Below, piece after piece: positions 27,485 to 38,813 of a stretch of 64,000 bases of DNA. The notes beneath the pieces were generated by a model. That model made no database searches and had not been told where the DNA came from. It saw only the letters and a program-made list of their open reading frames with translations. The stretch comes from Gammaproteobacteria bacterium 50_400_T64 (GTDB lineage Bacteria > Pseudomonadota > Gammaproteobacteria > Pseudomonadales > Porticoccaceae), in the NCBI GenBank assembly GCA_002162755.1, contig MAAS01000029.1:223033-287032 (forward strand). Reading direction: 5' to 3'. Made by a program: the position numbers and the translations under genes. Position 1 is the stretch's first letter, and each line of letters opens with the position of its first letter.

Positions 27485-28490
27485 CCATTACCTCTGTGGG
27501 AATAATGCCGTCGAGGGCAAATGCGACGCAGCGCCGTGCCATGGCAGGCGCGGCGAGAAAACCATGGCGGTACATGCCATTGACCGAAAGAGTCTTGCCC
27601 CGGCGGCGCAGGCGCGGCAGGTTGTCGGTAAAAGCGGGGCGCGCTTCAACGCCAATTTCAAGTATTTCAGCCTCACCAAAAGCGGGGTGCAGCGCGTAGG
27701 CCGCCGATAAGAGTTCGAGTACCGAGCGCACACTGGCGTGCTTGCGTTCGGTGCTTTCTATCATCGTCGCGCCGATCATAAATACGCCATTGGCGCGGGG
27801 CACAATGTAGAGCGGAATGCGTGGGTGCAGCAAACGTACCGGGCGGCTAAGGTGGATGTCACGACTGTGGATATGCAGCATCTCCCCCTTAACACCCCGT
27901 AAGTCTGTTAAGTGATGACGGGCACCGAGGCCGCGACAATCGATAACCCAGTCGACATCGCTGGCAAGCTCAGAGCTGCTGTAGTCATTGCCCGGACTAT
28001 CGTCGATCTGGCCTTGTTCAAATTTCACGCCGCTATTCTTTAAGTCGTCAATTAATTGATTGAGTGTCTGTCGCGGGTCGAGATGGGCTTCGTCGGAAAA
28101 GAGCAGGCCTTTGTTGAAACGCTCGGCAAGGTCGGGTTCAAGGCCTGCCATTTGTTCGCCTTCAATCGTTTGCCAGCCCTGGGTATTGCGGGCGAAATTA
28201 TTGAGTAGCGGCTGGTCACGGGAAGTGGCCACCACCAGTGTGCCAGCCGTGGCGTAGTCGGGGGCGATGCTTTGCCAGAATGCCATACTCTCGGCACCCA
28301 GTGACGCAATCAATGGCTCGGTATTTTCACCTTCACAACCGGGCGCTAACATGCCGCCAGCCCACCATGAACAGCAAGTGCTATCGAGGGCGTCGCTGGC
28401 AGAAATGACCGTCACTTCACAGCCACGTTCGACAAAAGCGTGGGCACAGCACAGGCCACTAACACCACTGCCAAGAATCTCAATTCGCAT
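27468..28490 (-). CDS. thiO: Glycine oxidase ThiO
   Basis: FAD enzyme that oxidises glycine to the imine used by ThiG. The start at 28490 (MRIEILGSGVSGLCCAHAF) was chosen because it opens directly with the dinucleotide-binding GxGxxG motif and leaves 13 bp to thiC; the longer frame starts within thiC. 340 aa, of the DAO family: AGGMLAPGCEG, WVIDCRGLGARHHL, GVKGEMLHIHS, RVLLHPRIPLYIVPR-type segment and GVFMIGATMIES. The C-terminal HGFLAAPAMAR is the usual flavin-contacting end. Requires oxygen, so it points to aerobic thiamin synthesis. Confidence 0.93.
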   Translation of the reverse strand: MRIEILGSGVSGLCCAHAFVERGCEVTVISASDALDSTCCSWWAGGMLAPGCEGENTEPLIASLGAESMAFWQSIAPDYATAGTLVVATSRDQPLLNNFARNTQGWQTIEGEQMAGLEPDLAERFNKGLLFSDEAHLDPRQTLNQLIDDLKNSGVKFEQGQIDDSPGNDYSSSELASDVDWVIDCRGLGARHHLTDLRGVKGEMLHIHSRDIHLSRPVRLLHPRIPLYIVPRANGVFMIGATMIESTERKHASVRSVLELLSAAYALHPAFGEAEILEIGVEARPAFTDNLPRLRRRGKTLSVNGMYRHGFLAAPAMARRCVAFALDGIIPTEVMDENTA

Positions 28491-28503
28491 TGTCAGCGCG
28501 GCG

Positions 28504-30423
<1,920 letters not shown>

Positions 30424-30458
30424 TTAATGGTGCTAAAAATGGCACTAAAAACATTGCT

Positions 30459-30566
30459 CTTTCCTACGCCGGTACTAGACGGTTCAGGTTCAACGGGTTC
30501 GCTACGCTGTGTAAAGTCGATCAGCTAGTAGCATCTCAGCCTTGTTTTTAAGGCTCCCCGAGAGTT
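30459..30566 (-). ncRNA. TPP riboswitch (THI element)
   Basis: Read on the minus strand, the sequence has the conserved pieces in order: CTCGGGGAGCC (P2 5' side), GGCTGAGATG, an irregular P3 with TACTAGCTGATCGACTTTACACAGC, ACCCGTTGAACCTGA (the pyrophosphate-sensing strand) and TACCGGCGTAGGAAAG closing the aptamer. It binds thiamin pyrophosphate and represses thiC-thiD when it is plentiful. The aptamer is followed by about 100 nt of AU-rich leader with an AU hairpin and then the thiC ribosome site. Confidence 0.96.
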
Positions 30567-30573
30567 GTTGCGG

Positions 30574-30601
30574 AATATAACAGCGAAATCAGTATTGTTA
30601 A
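30574..30601 (-). promoter_or_regulatory. Promoter of the thi operon
   Basis: On the minus strand TTAACA (30601-30596) and TATATT (30579-30574) are 16 bp apart and would start transcription close to 30567, at the first base of the TPP aptamer. The placement right before the riboswitch makes this the likely operon promoter. Confidence 0.6.
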
Positions 30602-30702
30602 ACTATTATTTTTATTTAAATTATTTTCCTTCAAAAAGGCCTTATTTGTTTTAGTGTTATTTTTTTGTACATTTAATTAAGGGGTTTCGCCGGCTGGATT
30701 AG

Positions 30703-32256
30703 CTATGGCGTACTTTGTTTTATACCAAGGCGTTGTAATAAACGGTAAAAATTACTGCGATTTAAGCCGAGGTCGCGGGCGGTCGCGGCGAGGTTGCCGT
30801 TGCGTAGTTTGAGTTTGTCATTAATTAGCTGGCGCTGAAAATTGTCGACTGTTTCTTTTAGATTAATTTGTTCAGGCAAATTTGTGAGTGTTGTCTGAGC
30901 GGCGCGGGGCAGTTCGCCAAAGCTAATGCTCAGTTGAGAAACTTTGATGATGGTTTTTGTGGCGCGTCCTTGTTCGGCTACTGCTTTGAGTGTTGCGCGT
31001 CGAAGTACCTGGTCAAGTTCGCGAATGTTCCCCGGCCAGGCATAGTGCTGTAGTAGGTGGAGAGCATCGGTGTCGATCTGTAAGGTGGATAGGGCGAGGC
31101 GTCGGCGTTGCTGTTCGAGAAAGTGGCTGCTTAGCAAGGGAATATCTTCAGCGCGTTCACGCAGGGGTGGCACGGGCAGGGGGTAGAGCATCAACAGCCG
31201 GTATAGCTCCGGGCGAAACTCCCCCCGGCTTACCGCTTGTTGAAGATTGCAGCGGGTGGCGGCGATAAGTCGAACATTCAGAGGATGAACCTGATCATCG
31301 CCGAGTGGCTGAATACAACGCATTTTTAGTATTTTTTCTAACTGTATCTGGACCTCATCTGACAGATGGGCGACTTCTTTCATATAAATTGTGCCCCGGT
31401 CGGCGAGTTGAAAGAGACCTGTTTTTTCGTCCCTTTCGTTATTACGAGTGCAGCCAAAAAGCTGGGTGTAGATTGTTTCTTCATCGAACTTGGCGCAGTC
31501 GACGCTAATAAAGGGTTGTTCGCTGCGGGTGGAGGCTTGATGAATGTTATGGGCTGTTACACTTTTTCCAACGCCGTCTTCGCCCTGTAAAAGAAGGGTT
31601 AATTCAGAGGTGGCGATAATGGCGACTTCATCTTTCACTCGCTGTAATGCCGGGCTTTCACCGAGTAATTGTTGACTTTGCGACTGTGTGAATAGCACTT
31701 TGTTGAGTTGCTGTAGGCGGGCCAATTTAGCTCGCTGGTCTTTACCCCGCAGTAAAACGGCGATAGCCGATTCTATAAAGTGAATAAAACTGCGTAATTC
31801 CCGGGTATCAATTTTATTCAGTGTGTCTGCCTGGCGGGTGTTTAAACACAGTAGCCCCCAGGGCTGACCCGACGCTTGCAGGGCGATACCGAGACTGTCC
31901 CGTGGCCCGGTGCGTCGATCCCCTGCTTTTAGAAAGGGCTGAAAAGGGTTGGGGAGTTGGCTGTCAGCGGGGAAGAATACGGGCTCTCGCGATTGCAGGC
32001 ACTGGGTCAAGCGGGGATGTTGCGCAACAGTAAATGGCTGTTCAAGCACCTTGTCGTCAAGGCCGTCAATGGCTAGCGGGCGCAATACTTGTGCCTCAGC
32101 GTGGTCGGCTTCAAGTGCCATCAGCACGGCGGCATCGCAGGGCAGGGTGGTGAGAATGGCATCAAGTAAGCGCCAGTAACGCAATTGGTCGGGCAGCTCG
32201 CGCGATAAATCGGCAACGATGGAAATGAGATGTGGAGAAACGCCGAGTTTGGCCAT
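30703..32256 (-). CDS. NorR-like GAF-AAA+-Fis regulator lacking GAFTGA and Walker B Asp
   Basis: Transcription regulator of 517 aa with the NorR layout: N-terminal GAF domain (about 20-170), AAA+ domain (about 197-430), and Fis-type HTH (about 478-512, NLAATARDLGLNRSNFYRLL). Walker A reads GEDGVGKS (225-232). After LFGCT (267-270) the usual RGAFTGA loop that touches sigma-54 is gone; the sequence goes RNNERDEKTGLFQLAD. Walker B is IYMKEV, so the usual catalytic Asp is Lys293. The rest (GEFRPELYRLLML, PPLRERAEDIPLL, YAWPGNIREL) is intact. It should bind DNA but probably cannot drive sigma-54 or hydrolyse ATP well. It is the last gene of a run with MOSC, PNPOx-fold and thymidine phosphorylase genes. 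Confidence 0.85.
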   Translation of the reverse strand: MAKLGVSPHLISIVADLSRELPDQLRYWRLLDAILTTLPCDAAVLMALEADHAEAQVLRPLAIDGLDDKVLEQPFTVAQHPRLTQCLQSREPVFFPADSQLPNPFQPFLKAGDRRTGPRDSLGIALQASGQPWGLLCLNTRQADTLNKIDTRELRSFIHFIESAIAVLLRGKDQRAKLARLQQLNKVLFTQSQSQQLLGESPALQRVKDEVAIIATSELTLLLQGEDGVGKSVTAHNIHQASTRSEQPFISVDCAKFDEETIYTQLFGCTRNNERDEKTGLFQLADRGTIYMKEVAHLSDEVQIQLEKILKMRCIQPLGDDQVHPLNVRLIAATRCNLQQAVSRGEFRPELYRLLMLYPLPVPPLRERAEDIPLLSSHFLEQQRRRLALSTLQIDTDALHLLQHYAWPGNIRELDQVLRRATLKAVAEQGRATKTIIKVSQLSISFGELPRAAQTTLTNLPEQINLKETVDNFQRQLINDKLKLRNGNLAATARDLGLNRSNFYRLLQRLGIKQSTP

Positions 32257-32376
32257 TAAAACCTGTTCTTATTGAGGAGCCCTTTAAGGGTGTCTAATTA
32301 ACATCATTCTGTGAAGTTAGTCAAAGAAAATAGGCTATTGCGTACTTTAATACGGGGTATCAATTCAACGTATGAC

Positions 32377-33180
32377 TCAAGCTATTAATACAACAGGGTC
32401 GCCCGCTGTGACCATGCCTTCAACCACGACGGCGGCGTAGATACCGGCGTTGCGCTCATGTTGCTGGGTGACGTGGCGTAGAATTTCCGGTGTGGCTTCG
32501 CCGGTATCGGGGTCGTAGGTGATCATCGCGCAGCGCGGGTCGCGCTCGACAATGGTGACGACGACTTTGTCGCCCAGCTTAAGACTGCGACCGACGAGGT
32601 CGTCTTCGCCAAAACCCTGGCCGCTAGTTAAGTCGATGTGGATGTTGGCTCTGAAGCGTCTGCTATCAATGTCGATGCCGGTTTCTTCAGAGAGCTGTTG
32701 TCCTGTTTGTAATGAGATTAATGACAGGGGGCGGCAGTCGGTCATTGCGCGCTGGGAGTGGGTTAAGGAAACCTCGTGTCCTACACCAGCGCTAGTGGCG
32801 AGCTGTTGTGCCAGGGCGGGGTCGTCGATGGCATAGACCTGACCATTGGGTGCTTCAACATCCATCGCCAGTTCGTGGGCACTGCTGAATACCGGCGTAA
32901 TGCCAACACTCAGGGCTTCGGCTTCCGCCCAGTTGATGGGTTGTTCGGCTTTTTCGGGGTGACGAAAGCGCGGCGTGTAGAGCAGCATGTCCTGTGTTTC
33001 ACGCCCGGTGAGGTAGGGGAAAAAGCCGGGCCCGGCACTGGTTTTAAAGGCGTAAAGTCTGTCGCCATAAATGCCGGCGTAACCAATAAAGGCCTGTTCG
33101 ATGGCTTGCCCACGCATACTTTTTACGGGATAGCGCCATAGGGCATCGATGCTGCCGATGACTTTTGCTGCTTTATTCAT
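32377..33180 (-). CDS. MOSC domain-containing protein
   Basis: A 267-aa protein with an N-terminal beta-barrel (YPVKSMRGQAIEQAFIG, GIYGDRLYAF) and a C-terminal MOSC domain of the molybdenum-cofactor sulfurase type. The conserved, cofactor-ligating Cys is in ERDPRCAMITYDPDTGE (near 218), and RRFRANIHID plus LKLGDKVVVTIVERD are typical. Eukaryotic mARC and bacterial YcbX are relatives that reduce N-hydroxylated compounds with molybdenum cofactor. Here it may be the same sort of reductase or a carrier. The PNPOx-fold protein directly upstream (52-bp gap) could be a flavin partner. Not certain. Confidence 0.88.
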   Translation of the reverse strand: MNKAAKVIGSIDALWRYPVKSMRGQAIEQAFIGYAGIYGDRLYAFKTSAGPGFFPYLTGRETQDMLLYTPRFRHPEKAEQPINWAEAEALSVGITPVFSSAHELAMDVEAPNGQVYAIDDPALAQQLATSAGVGHEVSLTHSQRAMTDCRPLSLISLQTGQQLSEETGIDIDSRRFRANIHIDLTSGQGFGEDDLVGRSLKLGDKVVVTIVERDPRCAMITYDPDTGEATPEILRHVTQQHERNAGIYAAVVVEGMVTAGDPVVLIA

Positions 33181-33232
33181 GGGCGGAAATACCTTGTTTA
33201 TTGGCAGGGGTTGAAGGGCGGTTTAGGCTTTG

Positions 33233-33817
33233 CTAAGGCTTCTTTTCAGGCAGCACATCAGCCACCACTTCCCATGACTTCCATTCGGGATCGGGCGTTT
33301 CTTTACCTTCAACCGGCACATAAATGGATTGCTCGTCGCTGGTGGCGGGGTGGATATAACGCGGGCAATTAATAAAGGTATTGCTCACCGCAACCCTGAC
33401 GATCATCTGGGCTTCGTGGTAGCTGCCCAGCAGATCATCGTCGGCGCTGACCGTGGCCTTGCCGTGCAGGCGCAGGCGGTGAGGGTTTTCAAAGTCGATA
33501 AACAGCAGGCCGACCTTGGGGCTGGCTTTCATATTGCCCGCGCTGAGAAACATGCCGTTGCCATCGTAAAGGGGGAAGGCAATGGTTTTGCTGTCGAGCA
33601 CTTGAACAAAACCCACGTCGCCGCCTTTGTAAGACACGGTCGGCTGGCCATCGGGATCGACGGTGCTGAGGAAGAACATATTGCGAGAGGTGATAAATTC
33701 ACGCTCTTCATCGCCAATTTCTGGCTGAATAATAAGCTCGTTAACACGGTCTGCCAGCGGGCGAGTGCCGAAGGCATCCTGTAGTTCACGGTTAGCGGGG
33801 TGATAGATATCGGTCAT
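33233..33817 (-). CDS. Pyridoxamine 5'-phosphate oxidase-fold protein
   Basis: A 194-aa split-barrel flavin-binding protein. Seen: EREFITSRNMFFLSTVDPDGQPTVSYKGG, then AFPLYDGNGMFLSAGNMKASPKVGLLFIDF, followed by RLRLHGKATV, the standard PNPOx-like FMN-binding core. The C-terminal FINCPRYIH segment is typical of the group annotated as pyridoxamine-oxidase-related, which act as flavin reductases or heme-independent oxidases, rather than true PdxH. Its position between thymidine phosphorylase (35 bp) and MOSC (52 bp) suggests an operon. Confidence 0.87.
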   Translation of the reverse strand: MTDIYHPANRELQDAFGTRPLADRVNELIIQPEIGDEEREFITSRNMFFLSTVDPDGQPTVSYKGGDVGFVQVLDSKTIAFPLYDGNGMFLSAGNMKASPKVGLLFIDFENPHRLRLHGKATVSADDDLLGSYHEAQMIVRVAVSNTFINCPRYIHPATSDEQSIYVPVEGKETPDPEWKSWEVVADVLPEKKP

Positions 33818-33852
33818 GCGTTTCTCATTATGATTGTTGTTTTAGTTAAATA

Positions 33853-35388
33853 TTAGCGGCTTGGTGACGCAATCGTAAAGCCATTGTCGCCCTCGGCCGC
33901 TTGTTGGGCAAAGTTATAGTCGGCATTAAACTCAGCGTAAATTGTGTACAGGGCCTGGCCCTTTGTTACGGGGTCGTCGACTTTACAGTGCAGATCGACG
34001 CCCGCGCCCATATCCAGAGGTGCGCCAGCGAGGCGGGCGATGCGGGCAATTTGCAGGTTGTCGATGCTCCCTACCACGCCATCGCAGGCAGCCAGTACGG
34101 AGTGTTGTAAATGTCCGGGCTTAATACTGGTCTCGTTTTGCCCCTGGGCTTTAATGATGGCCTGCATTTTTGCCAGTGCCCGGCCGGATTCGAGAATATC
34201 CCGAGCGATAATATAGCCCTGACCACCGCGCACATCGGCATCAAATTCAAGAATACGCCCGGCGAGTTGCAGGGCTTTTTCGCGTAAATCGCAGGGTGCC
34301 AGCGGATCATTGTTGAGCACCTGCATAACGTCTCGCGCCTCAAGCACCGGGCCAATACCGCGGCCGATGGGTTGGCGACCATCGGTAATAACCACCACTA
34401 AATGCAGGCCCATGCGATCACCGACGTATTCGAATAATTTACGCAGGCGCATGGCACTGGCCTGGTCGTGCATTTTGGCAGTCGGACCAACGGGAATATC
34501 AATCAATAAATGCGTGGCACCGGCAGCGACTTTTTTCGACAGGATGGAGGCGACCAGTTGGCCGGGCGAGTCCATCGACAGGGGGCGCTCAACGGCGATT
34601 AAAATATCGTCTACGGGTGCCAGTTTTGCCGTGCCACCCCAGGCCAGGCAGCCCCGTTGTTGGTGAACGATATCGAGTAAGTGCTGCGGGTTTAGCTCAA
34701 CCTCAGCAAGCACTGCCATGGTGTCGGCGGTACCGGCGGGGGAGGTAATGGCGCGGCTCGATGTTTTGGGAATGAGCATGCCGTGGGCGGCGATAATGGG
34801 CACCATCAACATCGTGGTACGGTTGCCAGGTATGCCGCCAATACAGTGTTTGTCGGCGACCAGGGCTTCGCCCCAGTCGAGGCGCTCGCCGGTTTTAACC
34901 ATGGTCTCGGTGAGGCTCAGTACTTCATCTCGATCCATGCCATTGTCGGAACAGGCGACCAGAAAAGCGGCAATTTCGATCTTGGAATAGCGGTTTTCCA
35001 CCACATCCTGGGTGATGCCCAGGTACTCATCGTAGGACAGGCGCTCGCCGGCAATTTTTCGGTGCACGGCGCGTAGTGATTGCGGTGGCGTGGCGTGGAC
35101 AACGCGTACCGCCGTGCCCTCGGGTAAATTGAGTTGGGCGTAAGCTTGCTCACTGAGACCCAGCTGGCCGGGCTGGATAATGTTTTCGTCATCAACCACG
35201 TTGAGCACGGCGATAATCTGCTGGCCGTTGTCTTCCTGATGGATTTCAATTTTGCTCAGGGCCTGAAAGCCTTCACTGCGATAGAGTGCGCAGTCACGAT
35301 GCAGGTAAACGACGTTTTCTTTATAGGTGTCTATCGCGACGCGGCGTAGCTTTAGCGTTGGAATGTGTGTTGCGATACGTATCGGCAT
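33853..35388 (-). CDS. Thymidine phosphorylase, AMP-phosphorylase-like (type 2) family
   Basis: Phosphorolysis of a nucleoside (or nucleoside monophosphate). It is 511 aa, longer than E. coli DeoA (about 440). The first 85 residues are an extra N-terminal domain ([19 protein letters not shown]), as in the archaeal AMP phosphorylase/DeoA-like group. The core reads [41 protein letters not shown] (phosphate site), [29 protein letters not shown] and [18 protein letters not shown], all matching type 2. Whether it takes thymidine or AMP cannot be read. It is the first gene of the leftward run to the NorR-like regulator and is divergent from the flavoprotein gene at 35504 over about 115 bp. Confidence 0.9.
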   Translation of the reverse strand: MPIRIATHIPTLKLRRVAIDTYKENVVYLHRDCALYRSEGFQALSKIEIHQEDNGQQIIAVLNVVDDENIIQPGQLGLSEQAYAQLNLPEGTAVRVVHATPPQSLRAVHRKIAGERLSYDEYLGITQDVVENRYSKIEIAAFLVACSDNGMDRDEVLSLTETMVKTGERLDWGEALVADKHCIGGIPGNRTTMLMVPIIAAHGMLIPKTSSRAITSPAGTADTMAVLAEVELNPQHLLDIVHQQRGCLAWGGTAKLAPVDDILIAVERPLSMDSPGQLVASILSKKVAAGATHLLIDIPVGPTAKMHDQASAMRLRKLFEYVGDRMGLHLVVVITDGRQPIGRGIGPVLEARDVMQVLNNDPLAPCDLREKALQLAGRILEFDADVRGGQGYIIARDILESGRALAKMQAIIKAQGQNETSIKPGHLQHSVLAACDGVVGSIDNLQIARIARLAGAPLDMGAGVDLHCKVDDPVTKGQALYTIYAEFNADYNFAQQAAEGDNGFTIASPSR

Positions 35389-35503
35389 GGCCCCTCCGGC
35401 GTCTTCTCTGCATCAGTGCGACAGAGAGACATATCGCAATAAAGCTTGCTCTGTAAGCTATAGATCATAAAATACTGCCTTGTTTCTTTTTACAGTATAG
35501 CGG

Positions 35504-36769
35504 TTGAACTTAGTGCAAAACACAGCAACACATTACGATGTCATTATTTTGGGGGGCGGTGCCGCCGGTTTGATGTGTGCGGCGACAGCTGCTCAGCGGG
35601 GGCGGCGTGTATTGGTATTGGAAAAAGCCAATAAAGTCGGCAAAAAAATATTAATGTCCGGCGGTGGGCGTTGTAACTTTACCAATTACAGCATCGAGCC
35701 TGAAAATTATATTTCCCATAATCCCCATTTCTGTAAATCAGCCTTAAGCCGTTATACCCAGTGGGATTTTATTGCCCTGGTAGAGCGCTATGGCATTGCC
35801 TATGAAGAGCGTAAACACGGCCAGTTATTTTGTCAGGACTCGGCAAAAGATATTTTGAATATGCTGCTTGGCGAATGTGAGCAGGCGGGTGTTGAGATTA
35901 AAACCCGTTGCGAAGCCAGTACGATTAAATGTGTCAATGCAGATGATGACGCTGTTTTTTCAGACCTGAATCGGTCGGACAATAAAAAGGCGACTTATCA
36001 AGTCGGTATTGCAGGCGGGGAATCAAACGTGTATTGCCAGTCACTGGTTGTCGCTACGGGTGCGCTGTCTATTCCAACGCTGGGGGGCAGTGGTATTGGT
36101 TACGATATTGCCCGACAATTTGGTCTTCCTCTGACTGAATGTCGTGCAGGCTTAGTGCCCTTTATGTTCAGCGATTTTATGAAGCCAATATGTCAGCGCT
36201 TATCGGGGCTGGCATTAGAGGTAGAGGTGCGTTGCAAGGGGCAGGCCTTTACTGAGAATTTACTGTTTACGCATCGGGGGCTGAGTGGCCCGGTGATATT
36301 GCAAATTTCCAATTACTGGCAGCCCGGTGATGAAATCAACATCGACCTATTACCAGAGATTAATGCCACCGAGTGGCTACTGTCAGCAAAATGCCAGCAA
36401 GGGAAAAGTCGCTTAAATACACTGCTGAATAAGCATTTGGCCAAAGCACTAGTGAATGAACTACAGACGCTTTGGTGGTCGCAACTGGCGAGTAGTCCAC
36501 TGGCAGAATTCAGTGATAAGCACTTGCAGACAATTGGCGAACAACTGAACCGTTGGTGTTTAAAGCCTTCAGCAACGGAGGGCTATCGCACGGCGGAAGT
36601 GACTTTGGGTGGGGTAGACACCAATAGCATCAGCTCCAAAACACTGGAAGCGAAACAACAGGCCGGACTCTATTTTATTGGTGAGGTGCTGGATGTTAGT
36701 GGCCACCTGGGCGGCTTTAATTTCCAGTGGGCCTGGTCATCGGGGTATAGCGCCGGACAATTTGTTTAG
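35504..36769 (+). CDS. HI0933/YhiN-family FAD oxidoreductase
   Basis: Flavoprotein of the HI0933 group (421 aa), of unknown substrate. VIILGGGAAGLMCAATAAQRG is the FAD-binding start, with VLEKANKVGKKILMSGGGRCNFTN as the family signature, ATGALSIPTLGGSGIGYDIA in the middle, and HLGGFNFQWAWSSGYSAG at the end. The start is a TTG at 35504 or a GTG at 35513; neither has a good ribosome site, so the N-terminus is uncertain by three residues. Divergent from thymidine phosphorylase; 82 bp before another flavoprotein on the same strand. Confidence 0.9.
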   Translation: MNLVQNTATHYDVIILGGGAAGLMCAATAAQRGRRVLVLEKANKVGKKILMSGGGRCNFTNYSIEPENYISHNPHFCKSALSRYTQWDFIALVERYGIAYEERKHGQLFCQDSAKDILNMLLGECEQAGVEIKTRCEASTIKCVNADDDAVFSDLNRSDNKKATYQVGIAGGESNVYCQSLVVATGALSIPTLGGSGIGYDIARQFGLPLTECRAGLVPFMFSDFMKPICQRLSGLALEVEVRCKGQAFTENLLFTHRGLSGPVILQISNYWQPGDEINIDLLPEINATEWLLSAKCQQGKSRLNTLLNKHLAKALVNELQTLWWSQLASSPLAEFSDKHLQTIGEQLNRWCLKPSATEGYRTAEVTLGGVDTNSISSKTLEAKQQAGLYFIGEVLDVSGHLGGFNFQWAWSSGYSAGQFV

Positions 36770-36851
36770 GGGCGACCTTTAGTCAGCTTTCCCGCGTGCT
36801 AAAATGGCTGTCTTTCAATCGTGTAAACGCAGCCTTTGCGTTCCCCTTCCT

Positions 36852-38522
36852 ATGCTTCGACTCTCTGAAATCAAACTCCCCCTCGACCATGGCGATGCCG
36901 ATCTATCTCTGGCCGTTGCCGCCAGATTGGAGCTTGCAGAACAAGACCTACTCGAATTAACGGTGTTTAAACGTAGCTACGATGCGCGGAAAAAGCATAA
37001 TATTTTGCTCATCTATCAAGTAGATGTTGTGCTCAGTGAGGCGCATGAAAAAGCGGCTCTGGAACAGTTTTCTGCACAATCCACGGTGCGTATTGCACCG
37101 GATACTCGCTATCAATTTGTCGCACAGGCTCAAGCTGATTTCCCCACATCAGATCAACAGCGGCCCATTATTATTGGCTTTGGCCCCTGCGGGCTTTTGG
37201 CCGCTTTGCTACTGGCGCAAATGGGTTTAAAGCCGATTGTTATCGAACGTGGTGAAGAGGTGCGTCAACGTACCAAAGACACCTGGGATCTTTGGCGCAA
37301 GGGTAAGTTAAATACCGAATCCAACGTGCAGTTTGGCGAGGGTGGGGCGGGAACCTTTTCCGACGGTAAGCTCTACAGCCAGGTGAAAGACAAGCGCCAT
37401 CTTGGTCGCAAGGTGATGGAGGAGTTTGTAAAAGCCGGTGCGCCGGAGGAAATACTCGTCCTCAGCAAGCCCCATATCGGTACGTTTAAGCTGGTTAAAA
37501 TGGTCGAAACGATGCGCGAGGAGATAATTCGTCTCGGCGGTGAAATTCGTTTTGGCACTAAAGTAGACACACTGCATCGTGAAGTCAGTCATGCCGTAGG
37601 GGTGGACGGTAGTGTGGAAGGTAGCGCTGATGGTGGACAGGTGACAGCCGTTACTTTGAGTAATGGTGAAACACTACACAGCCGTCATGTTGTACTCGCC
37701 GTTGGCCACAGTGCCCGTGACAGTTTTGAAATGCTGTTGGCTGAAGGTGTTTATATTGAAGCGAAACCTTTTTCCATTGGCTTTCGTATTGAGCATCCGC
37801 AATCGGTAATTGATAAAGCGCGCTTTGGTGAGCAGGCGGGGCACCCCATTCTTGGTGCAGCAGATTACAAACTGGTACACCACTGTGCCAATGGTCGCAG
37901 CGTTTATAGTTTTTGCATGTGCCCGGGTGGCACTGTGGTGGCGGCGACGTCTGAAGAAGGGCGGGTGGTGACCAATGGCATGTCGCAGTATTCCCGCAAC
38001 GAACGCAATGCCAATGCGGCCATCGTGGTCGGTATTACACCGGAGCAGGATTATCCCGGTGACGTGCTGGCAGGCATTGATTTACAACGTGATCTTGAAA
38101 GTTTGGCCTATCAATTAGGGGGTGAAAACTACTGCGCCCCGGCTCAATTAGTCGGCGACTTTTTAAACAATAAACCTTCAACGGAATTAGGCAAGGTGTC
38201 GCCCTCTTATCAGCCGGGGGTGAATCTCTGTGATTTATCGAAGGCGCTGCCAGATTTTGCCGTGGCGGCGATTCGCGAGGCGATTCCCGCTTTTGATAAA
38301 AAGATAAAAGGCTTTGCTATGGCCGATGCCTTATTAACCGGTGTTGAAACACGCACCTCGTCACCTATTTGTATTCGCCGGGGTAAAGACCTGCAGAGCA
38401 TTAATACCCTGGGTTTATATCCAGCGGGCGAAGGTGCTGGTTATGCGGGGGGCATACTGTCGGCGGCGATTGATGGCATTAAAGTGGCTGAGGCACTGGC
38501 CATAGACCTATTAAAAGAATAG
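36852..38522 (+). CDS. COG2509-type FAD-dependent dehydrogenase
   Basis: A 556-aa flavoprotein of the uncharacterised COG2509 group. The start at 36852 gives the family N-terminus MLRLSEIKLPLDH; upstream residues in frame are not conserved in kind. An N-terminal alpha/beta domain (LELTVFKRSYDARKKHNILL) precedes the FAD domain (IIIGFGPCGLLAALLLAQMG, IVIERGEEVRQR). NVQFGEGGAGTFSDGKLY, VLAVGHSARDSFEMLL, PFSIGFRIEHPQ, SFCMCPGGTVVAA and TRTSSPICIRRG are diagnostic, and AGEGAGYAGGILSAAIDG closes the flavin site. No substrate is known. Confidence 0.91.
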   Translation: MLRLSEIKLPLDHGDADLSLAVAARLELAEQDLLELTVFKRSYDARKKHNILLIYQVDVVLSEAHEKAALEQFSAQSTVRIAPDTRYQFVAQAQADFPTSDQQRPIIIGFGPCGLLAALLLAQMGLKPIVIERGEEVRQRTKDTWDLWRKGKLNTESNVQFGEGGAGTFSDGKLYSQVKDKRHLGRKVMEEFVKAGAPEEILVLSKPHIGTFKLVKMVETMREEIIRLGGEIRFGTKVDTLHREVSHAVGVDGSVEGSADGGQVTAVTLSNGETLHSRHVVLAVGHSARDSFEMLLAEGVYIEAKPFSIGFRIEHPQSVIDKARFGEQAGHPILGAADYKLVHHCANGRSVYSFCMCPGGTVVAATSEEGRVVTNGMSQYSRNERNANAAIVVGITPEQDYPGDVLAGIDLQRDLESLAYQLGGENYCAPAQLVGDFLNNKPSTELGKVSPSYQPGVNLCDLSKALPDFAVAAIREAIPAFDKKIKGFAMADALLTGVETRTSSPICIRRGKDLQSINTLGLYPAGEGAGYAGGILSAAIDGIKVAEALAIDLLKE

Positions 38523-38545
38523 CTAAAGCCCTTAAAAACAAGGGT

Positions 38546-38809
38546 CTAATCGTTGTGGCCACTACGCTCAATTGACCAGATGTTTTTGTTGTTTATATTC
38601 GGGTGCCAATCGGTATCGATATAAAGCGCTTCAACTTTTGTTCTTGCCCAGGGGGTTTTGCGCAAAAATTTCAAACTGGACGTAATACTGGGGTCATTGG
38701 TAAAGCACTTAATCGTGATGCGCTGCCCCAGCTCTTGCCAGCCGTATTTATCGACCAGCAGAGTGAGTATTTCTTTCAGCGTAATACCGTGAAGGGGGTC
38801 GTTGCTCAT
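38546..38809 (-). CDS. VF530 family (DUF2132) DNA-binding protein
   Basis: Small basic protein of the VF530 family, reported to bind DNA. From the ATG at 38809 it is 87 aa and begins [20 protein letters not shown], the typical family start, 4 bp after the RRM gene ends; an ATG at 38839 is open but overlaps the RRM gene by 26 bp. The core [20 protein letters not shown] and [20 protein letters not shown] is unmistakable. Its function in the cell is unknown. Confidence 0.88.
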   Translation of the reverse strand: MSNDPLHGITLKEILTLLVDKYGWQELGQRITIKCFTNDPSITSSLKFLRKTPWARTKVEALYIDTDWHPNINNKNIWSIERSGHND

Positions 38810-38813
38810 GACT

